From Paracoccaceae bacterium (GTDB lineage: Bacteria > Pseudomonadota > Alphaproteobacteria > Rhodobacterales > Rhodobacteraceae): a DNA stretch of 46,347 nucleotides. Numbering within the stretch: the stretch's first letter is position 1; every line of letters begins with the position of its first letter. The stretch spans positions 1-46,347 of the forward strand of contig JASJAU010000039.1 in assembly GCA_030066855.1 (NCBI GenBank), written 5' to 3'. Below, piece by piece: positions 42,140 through 46,347 of this stretch. The notes under the pieces are model-generated. The model was not told the DNA's origin and did not search any database. It was given only the letters and a program-made list of their open reading frames with translations. The position numbers and the translations under genes are program-made.

Positions 42140-43939
42140 ATGACCGACCTCGCCAATATCCGCAATTTTTCCATCGTGGCGCATATCGACCACGGCAAGT
42201 CGACGCTCGCCGACCGGCTGATCCAGATGACCGGCACCGTGGCCGAGCGCGACATGCAGGAGCAGATCCTCGACTCGATGGATATCGAGCGCGAGCGCGG
42301 CATCACCATCAAGGCCAACACCGTCCGCATCGAATACCCCGCCAAGGACGGAGAGACCTATATCCTGAATCTCATCGACACGCCGGGCCACGTCGACTTC
42401 GCCTATGAGGTCTCGCGCTCCATGCAGGCGGTCGAGGGCTCGCTCCTCGTGGTCGACGCCTCCCAGGGGGTCGAGGCTCAGACGCTGGCAAATGTCTACC
42501 AGGCGATCGAGGCGGATCATGAGATCGTGCCGGTCCTGAACAAGATTGACCTGCCCGCCGCTGACATCGACCGGGTCTCCGAGCAGATCGAGGATGTCAT
42601 AGGTATCGACGCCACCGATGCGGTGCAGATCAGCGCCAAGACAGGCGTTGGAATCCCCGAGGTGCTGGAAGCCATCGTCACCCGCCTGCCCGCGCCCGCG
42701 GGCGATCGCGACGCGCCGCTCAAGGCGATGCTGGTCGACAGCTGGTACGACCCCTATCTCGGCGTCGTCGTCATGATCCGGGTGATCGACGGCGTCATCA
42801 AAAAGGGCGACCAGATCAAGATGATGCAGACCGGCGCGCGCTACGGCATCGATCGGCTCGCCGTTCTCCGCCCCGAGATGCAGTACATCGCGGAGCTTGG
42901 CCCGGGCGAGATCGGCGTTCTCACCGCCTCGATCAAGCAGGTGCGCGACACCCGCGTCGGCGATACGATCACCCATGAGAAGAAGGGCACGTCCGAGCCG
43001 CTCCCCGGCTTCAAACCGTCCCAACCGGTCGTCTTCTGCGGCCTCTTCCCCGTCGACAATGCCGAGTTCGAGGATCTCCGCGAAGCGATCGAGAAACTCG
43101 CCCTCAACGACGCCTCCTTCACCTATGAAATGGAGACCTCCGCCGCGCTGGGCTTCGGCTTCCGCTGCGGCTTTCTCGGGCTTCTCCACCTCGAGGTCAT
43201 CCGCGACCGGATCGAGCGCGAGTATGACATCGACCTGATCACAACCGCGCCCAGCGTGATCTACCACGTCTTCATGAAATCGGGCGAGATGATCGAGTTG
43301 CACAATCCCGCCGACATGCCCGACCTCACCCATGTGGATCACCTCGAGGAGCCGCGGATCAAGGCGACGATCCTTGTCCCCGACGAATACCTCGGCGCGG
43401 TGCTGAAGCTGTGCGAGGACCGGCGGGGCATTCAGGAAGACCTGACCTACGCCGGCACCCGCGCCATGGTGGTCTATGACCTGCCGCTCAATGAGGTCGT
43501 CTTCGATTTCTACGACCGGCTGAAATCGGTGACCAAGGGCTACGCCTCCTTCGATTATCAGCTCACCGGCTACCGCACCGACAATCTGGTCAAGATGCAG
43601 ATCCTCGTGAATGACGAGCCTGTCGATGCTTTGTCGATGATGGTCCACCGCGACCGGGCCGAAAGCCGGGGCCGCGCGATGTGCGAGAAGCTGAAAGAGC
43701 TCATCCCCCGCCACATGTTCAAAATCCCGATCCAGGCGGCCATCGGCGGCAAGGTGATCGCGCGGGAGACGCTGTCAGCGCTCCGGAAGGACGTGACGGC
43801 GAAGTGTTATGGTGGGGATGTGACCCGGAAGAAGAAGCTTCTGGAGAAGCAGAAGGCGGGGAAGAAGAAGATGCGCCAATTCGGGAAGGTCGAGATCCCG
43901 CAGGAGGCGTTTATTAACGCACTGAAGATGGACAGCTAG
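42140..43939 (+). CDS. lepA: Elongation factor 4 (LepA), back-translocating GTPase
   Basis: A 599-residue translational GTPase of normal length. G motifs: [25 protein letters not shown] and VLNKIDLP; then the LepA-specific C-terminal domain ending FINALKMDS. It binds the ribosome and moves stalled tRNAs back. [21 protein letters not shown] at 42140 is the family start; the frame to 42104 adds nothing. The gene lacks an obvious ribosome binding site, with GGAG directly against the ATG. Confidence 0.98.
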   Translation: MTDLANIRNFSIVAHIDHGKSTLADRLIQMTGTVAERDMQEQILDSMDIERERGITIKANTVRIEYPAKDGETYILNLIDTPGHVDFAYEVSRSMQAVEGSLLVVDASQGVEAQTLANVYQAIEADHEIVPVLNKIDLPAADIDRVSEQIEDVIGIDATDAVQISAKTGVGIPEVLEAIVTRLPAPAGDRDAPLKAMLVDSWYDPYLGVVVMIRVIDGVIKKGDQIKMMQTGARYGIDRLAVLRPEMQYIAELGPGEIGVLTASIKQVRDTRVGDTITHEKKGTSEPLPGFKPSQPVVFCGLFPVDNAEFEDLREAIEKLALNDASFTYEMETSAALGFGFRCGFLGLLHLEVIRDRIEREYDIDLITTAPSVIYHVFMKSGEMIELHNPADMPDLTHVDHLEEPRIKATILVPDEYLGAVLKLCEDRRGIQEDLTYAGTRAMVVYDLPLNEVVFDFYDRLKSVTKGYASFDYQLTGYRTDNLVKMQILVNDEPVDALSMMVHRDRAESRGRAMCEKLKELIPRHMFKIPIQAAIGGKVIARETLSALRKDVTAKCYGGDVTRKKKLLEKQKAGKKKMRQFGKVEIPQEAFINALKMDS

Positions 43940-44019
43940 CCACTCGCTCATTTATTGCTGCGTGGATGGGAGTGAAGAGCGTTCGCCAATTGTACGCCCA
44001 TACCGCGGAAACGTCCTGA

Positions 44020-45144
44020 ATGACCGGCAGATCAATGATTGATCCAAGGCTCTTATTATATTCAGATTGGCGACGGCTTGAGGCTTGCCCCAAAAACCTT
44101 TCTCTTTCCGCCGCTGGCGAAGCTTCTTTGTGTTTGCGGAGATTGCTGCTGGATCAGCACAGACTGATTGACGTGTGCAATAAGAAGCCCAGATTCAAGA
44201 TCAGATACCCTCATCCTCAGGATTCGGATCTGGATCGGGTCGGCATCATGAAGGACGAAGTGCATGGTAGTATTGCTGGGCCGCCGAGCCTCAGTCGTAA
44301 TCGAGACTTGTTTAAAATTGACGACTATCTTGGCTTGAAGGTCTTGGAAGTCGACTCCGTCCCGCTTTCGGTTCGCGATGTTATTGACCTTCATGCGAAC
44401 AAACTCGGTGGCGTTCACTACGATAGCAGCGGAGCTACAGAGTTTGGAATCGACTCGCTTGATGCAAAGTCCGTGGATGATTTGATCTCTTGCCTTTACC
44501 TGATTTGCAGGTCTTCTGTGGCTGCGCTCAGAGAATTGGCGGACTACTGTTCTCCGTTGCCCAAAGAGCAGGATCTGATTTCTCAACACCGAATTGACGG
44601 TCACGGCCGTCTAATTTTTGAATCAAACCAATTTATGAAGATGGAGATTAAACACGAAATTGGTCTTAGTGAGTTGGTCGTCGCAGGCGTGTTTGAACTC
44701 AACATCACGCATGCCGATGATGTTCTCTTGTTCTCGATTGAGGGTTTTGGCGGGTTCAGATTCGAGGTTGGGTACGACAGATCCGGTGATATTTTCGCGA
44801 GAGCACGCCTCGGGTACATCAATGCCAGGTGCGAAGTTCGAAATGATTGGAAACTCCGCCTGATTGGAAAGCGTGTTTTTATCATCGCCAGTATCCTCAC
44901 GGGTGATGGTCGCTTGAAGATAGACTTGGACGTCATGGGTCGACTGAGCGAGGCCGAAGAAGGGTGCCCATTAACGCAATTCACGCTGCGAAGGGCAGGG
45001 CTGGGCGCAAGATACGAAGGTGAAAACGGCGGCCGTTTCCTATTCTGGGAGATTGTATTGTCTCGAAGGAAGAGCCGTGACTATCTAAATGCTCTAAAGA
45101 AATACTTTGTGCTCAGGTACTCCATGAACAGACAGTTGAACTAG
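44020..45144 (+). CDS. Orphan hypothetical protein, lower-GC
   Basis: A 374-residue frame with clearly lower GC and different codon use (many AGA, ATT, AAT) than lepA before it, typical of recent transfer. No known domain was recognised. The N-terminal half (YSDWRRLEACPKNLSLSAAGEA, LICRSSVAALRELADY) is helical; the C-terminal half is beta-rich (FELNITHADDVLLFSIEGFGGFRFEVGYD, RLGYINARCEVRNDWKLRLIG), which could be a beta-sandwich. The end is basic (LSRRKSRDYLNALKKYF). The ATG at 44020 has no clear ribosome binding site; the ATG at 44035 is an alternative. No mobile element is visible around it. Confidence 0.55.
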   Translation: MTGRSMIDPRLLLYSDWRRLEACPKNLSLSAAGEASLCLRRLLLDQHRLIDVCNKKPRFKIRYPHPQDSDLDRVGIMKDEVHGSIAGPPSLSRNRDLFKIDDYLGLKVLEVDSVPLSVRDVIDLHANKLGGVHYDSSGATEFGIDSLDAKSVDDLISCLYLICRSSVAALRELADYCSPLPKEQDLISQHRIDGHGRLIFESNQFMKMEIKHEIGLSELVVAGVFELNITHADDVLLFSIEGFGGFRFEVGYDRSGDIFARARLGYINARCEVRNDWKLRLIGKRVFIIASILTGDGRLKIDLDVMGRLSEAEEGCPLTQFTLRRAGLGARYEGENGGRFLFWEIVLSRRKSRDYLNALKKYFVLRYSMNRQLN

Positions 45145-45413
45145 GCGGTGCTCGAGCCGATTAGACCGATTGAGGTTCAAGTATTGCCTAAATGACATGG
45201 GACTTCTCGGTCTACATTGCTTGTGCCTCGCGACGGGATTGTTGCAATGCGGGAGGCGTAGAGCTGTGCTCGGCGCGGAACTGGGGAGCGAACTCACCCT
45301 TCACTTCGGATCGCTACTCCCAAATCATGTCAAAATTTCCACAAACGAAACAATATCCCACCGCATTCGCTCATTAACCAAGTCTCATCTTCCATACGAA
45401 GAAAGAGGAAACC

Positions 45414-45539
45414 ATGGACGTCCTATTCAATCTCACATCCACCGGCTACGGCCTTCTGGCCGCGGCGGTGCTTTGCGGGTTTGCGGCGTTGTACACGGTT
45501 ATGGCGCGGACAGCTCGGAAGCGCCAAGAGGAAGAGTGA
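45414..45539 (+). CDS. Single-span small membrane protein (41 residues)
   Basis: ATG at 45414 follows AAGAGGAAACC, a good ribosome binding site. The product MDVLFNLTSTGYGLLAAAV... has one membrane helix (about residues 11-30) and a basic, then acidic C-terminus (ARTARKRQEEE). This is the form of small membrane subunits or toxin-like proteins, but no family match can be made. The 269 bp between it and the orphan ORF hold no other convincing gene. A hairpin follows its stop. Confidence 0.55.
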   Translation: MDVLFNLTSTGYGLLAAAVLCGFAALYTVMARTARKRQEEE

Positions 45540-45585
45540 CAGCATCGCGCGGCCCCTCCCTGCCGCGCGGCCGCTAGACCAAACA

Positions 45586-45624
45586 CGAAACCCCCGGCCG
45601 GGCCTCGCCCGCGCGGGGGTTTCG
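45586..45624 (+). terminator. Hairpin after the 41-residue membrane protein gene
   Basis: CGAAACCCCC (45586-45595) pairs perfectly with GGGGGTTTCG (45615-45624), and the interior can form a further GGGC/GCCC stem. No T-run after it beyond the TTTC inside the arm. Probably the end of the small transcript. Confidence 0.6.
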
Positions 45625-45770
45625 CTGTTCTGGTCTGACCTGCGTCCCGCCCGGTCGCCAAACAGTTGAGCGAGTGCCAGAAGCCTCAACTACATGCCTA
45701 TTTTTTGGGCGGAATCGCTTCCGGTGGTAGGCTCCCCGCATCCGAAAAATCGGAAAAGGAGGGGGACCAA

Positions 45771-46124
45771 ATGACTCCAGACCATCGCCTGCAACTGCAG
45801 ATCGCGCGCACCGGCGATTACAATGGCATCATGCGCACCACGATCTTCACCTTTCTCGGCGTCGCCGCGCTGATCCATTTCGGGCCGGGCGGCTTCTCGC
45901 TGACGCTCGCCATTCTGGTCATCGCCACCACCGCCTACGGCGTGCTGGCCGGCGGCGTCGCGCTGGATGACATTATCGCGCTCAGGGACGACATGGACGA
46001 CGAAACCAGGGCCTCCGCCTATGGTCAGATCGTGAGCGATCGGAACATCCCCACGCTCAAGATGATCTCAACCGCGCTTCTCGCGCTGATCGGTCTGGCG
46101 GAGCTTTTGGCCGTTCTGATGTGA
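45771..46124 (+). CDS. Small membrane protein, unknown function
   Basis: A 117-residue protein. ATG at 45771 has AAGGAGGGGG at 45757-45766, one of the best binding sites in the window; the longer frame from 45666 is not needed. Membrane helices near 22-39, 42-64 and 97-117 with a polar acidic loop (LRDDMDDETRASAYGQIVSDRN) between. No family recognised; inner membrane. Confidence 0.7.
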   Translation: MTPDHRLQLQIARTGDYNGIMRTTIFTFLGVAALIHFGPGGFSLTLAILVIATTAYGVLAGGVALDDIIALRDDMDDETRASAYGQIVSDRNIPTLKMISTALLALIGLAELLAVLM

Positions 46125-46133
46125 TGGCCCGCG

Positions 46134-46160
46134 CGGGCGTCGCGCCACCGGCGCCCGTTT
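46134..46160. terminator. Possible hairpin between convergent genes at right end
   Basis: CGGGCG (46134-46139) and CGCCCG (46152-46157) can pair over 6 bp and are followed by TTT. It lies between the membrane protein gene and the convergent lipoprotein gene. Short stem, so weak support. Confidence 0.3.
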
Positions 46161-46178
46161 ACCCAATCGATGTCGGGC

Positions 46179-46319
46179 TCAGAACAGGTCGCTGCCGCGG
46201 TCCTCGGCGATCGTGTCGGCCGCGATTGCGCCCGCCGCGCCGATGGCGACCGGGACGCAGCCCGAGACGGCGAAGGCCGAAAGGGTGAGGCCGATGGCCA
46301 GGATCAGTGTCTTCGGCAT
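46179..46319 (-). CDS. Small lipoprotein (46 residues)
   Basis: On the minus strand ATG at 46319 follows GGGGAGGC. The 46-residue product starts MPKTLILAIGLTLSAFAVSGC: lipobox VSGC, lipidated cysteine at residue 21. The mature part is 26 residues, alanine/glycine-rich (PVAIGAAGAIAADTIAEDRG) and ends SDLF. It resembles other tiny envelope lipoproteins of this group and the 64-residue one at 19148 in composition. Complete within the window; function unknown. Confidence 0.65.
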   Translation of the reverse strand: MPKTLILAIGLTLSAFAVSGCVPVAIGAAGAIAADTIAEDRGSDLF

Positions 46320-46347
46320 GTCATGCCTCCCCAAGTGGTTGCCGGTC

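Noticed and set aside
45170-45577. 135-residue frame after the orphan ORF
   Set aside because: It overlaps the better-supported 41-residue gene in another frame, has no ribosome binding site and no protein-like pattern.

Overview
The window is high-GC DNA from an alphaproteobacterium, most likely the Rhodobacteraceae/Roseobacter group. Reasons: gene content and order (a PccR-type regulator beside propionyl-CoA carboxylase genes, a single secG-pyrG neighbourhood, many tiny lipoproteins, DUF4174 and DUF1761 proteins), frequent GTG/TTG starts and many 4-bp ATGA/GTGA gene overlaps. No rRNA, tRNA, CRISPR array, transposase or phage gene was recognised. Both ends are less typical: the left edge holds the tail of an AT-richer gene and a lower-GC orphan ORF lies near the right end.

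Left part (1-6.2 kb): a truncated TPR-like C-terminus, a rightward run of small stress and housekeeping genes (short HPF/RaiA protein, cupin, DUF1761 membrane protein, VOC protein, lipoprotein), a leftward cold-shock gene, an ArsC/Spx-like thioredoxin-fold protein, and a leftward four-gene bufferin-type RiPP operon: precursor bufA (DUF2282), MNIO enzyme bufB (DUF692), partner bufC (DUF2063) and a DoxX membrane protein. A strong hairpin with a T-rich tail separates bufA from the rest and probably sets the precursor:enzyme ratio. Next (6.4-9 kb) comes a periplasmic SUOX-fold-like protein and a GGDEF-EAL protein whose frame is cut by one in-frame amber codon exactly between the two domains.

Middle (9-28.7 kb): thrS, three different alpha/beta hydrolases, and a propionate/methylmalonyl-CoA block: pccR, a Bcr/CflA-type MFS exporter, pccB, pccA (biotin carboxylase plus biotin carrier) and methylmalonyl-CoA mutase. 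TTTGCAAA-type boxes in front of both pccR and the divergent MFS/pccB pair fit control by PccR. The 1.5 kb between pccB and pccA holds two tiny lipoproteins, one small hypothetical protein, several terminator-like hairpins and a possible small RNA. A tight rightward operon follows: VOC protein, GNAT acetyltransferase, TerB-DnaJ protein, endonuclease/exonuclease/phosphatase-fold protein and Ppx/GppA phosphatase.

Right part (28.7-46.3 kb): an orphan Tat-exported family-5 solute-binding protein with an AraC regulator; a glutathione transferase-like gene; a leftward five-gene operon for uptake of a polar amino acid or amine (ATPase, binding protein, two permeases) ending in a glutamine-synthetase-family ligase; a TerB protein overlapping a PhnD-like binding protein that lacks a signal peptide; DUF1330; pyrG and secG separated by two perfect inverted repeats; a GNAT-like protein; lepA; then the atypical lower-GC ORF, two small membrane proteins and a 46-residue lipoprotein.

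All family assignments come from reading the translated sequence by eye; no database search was possible.
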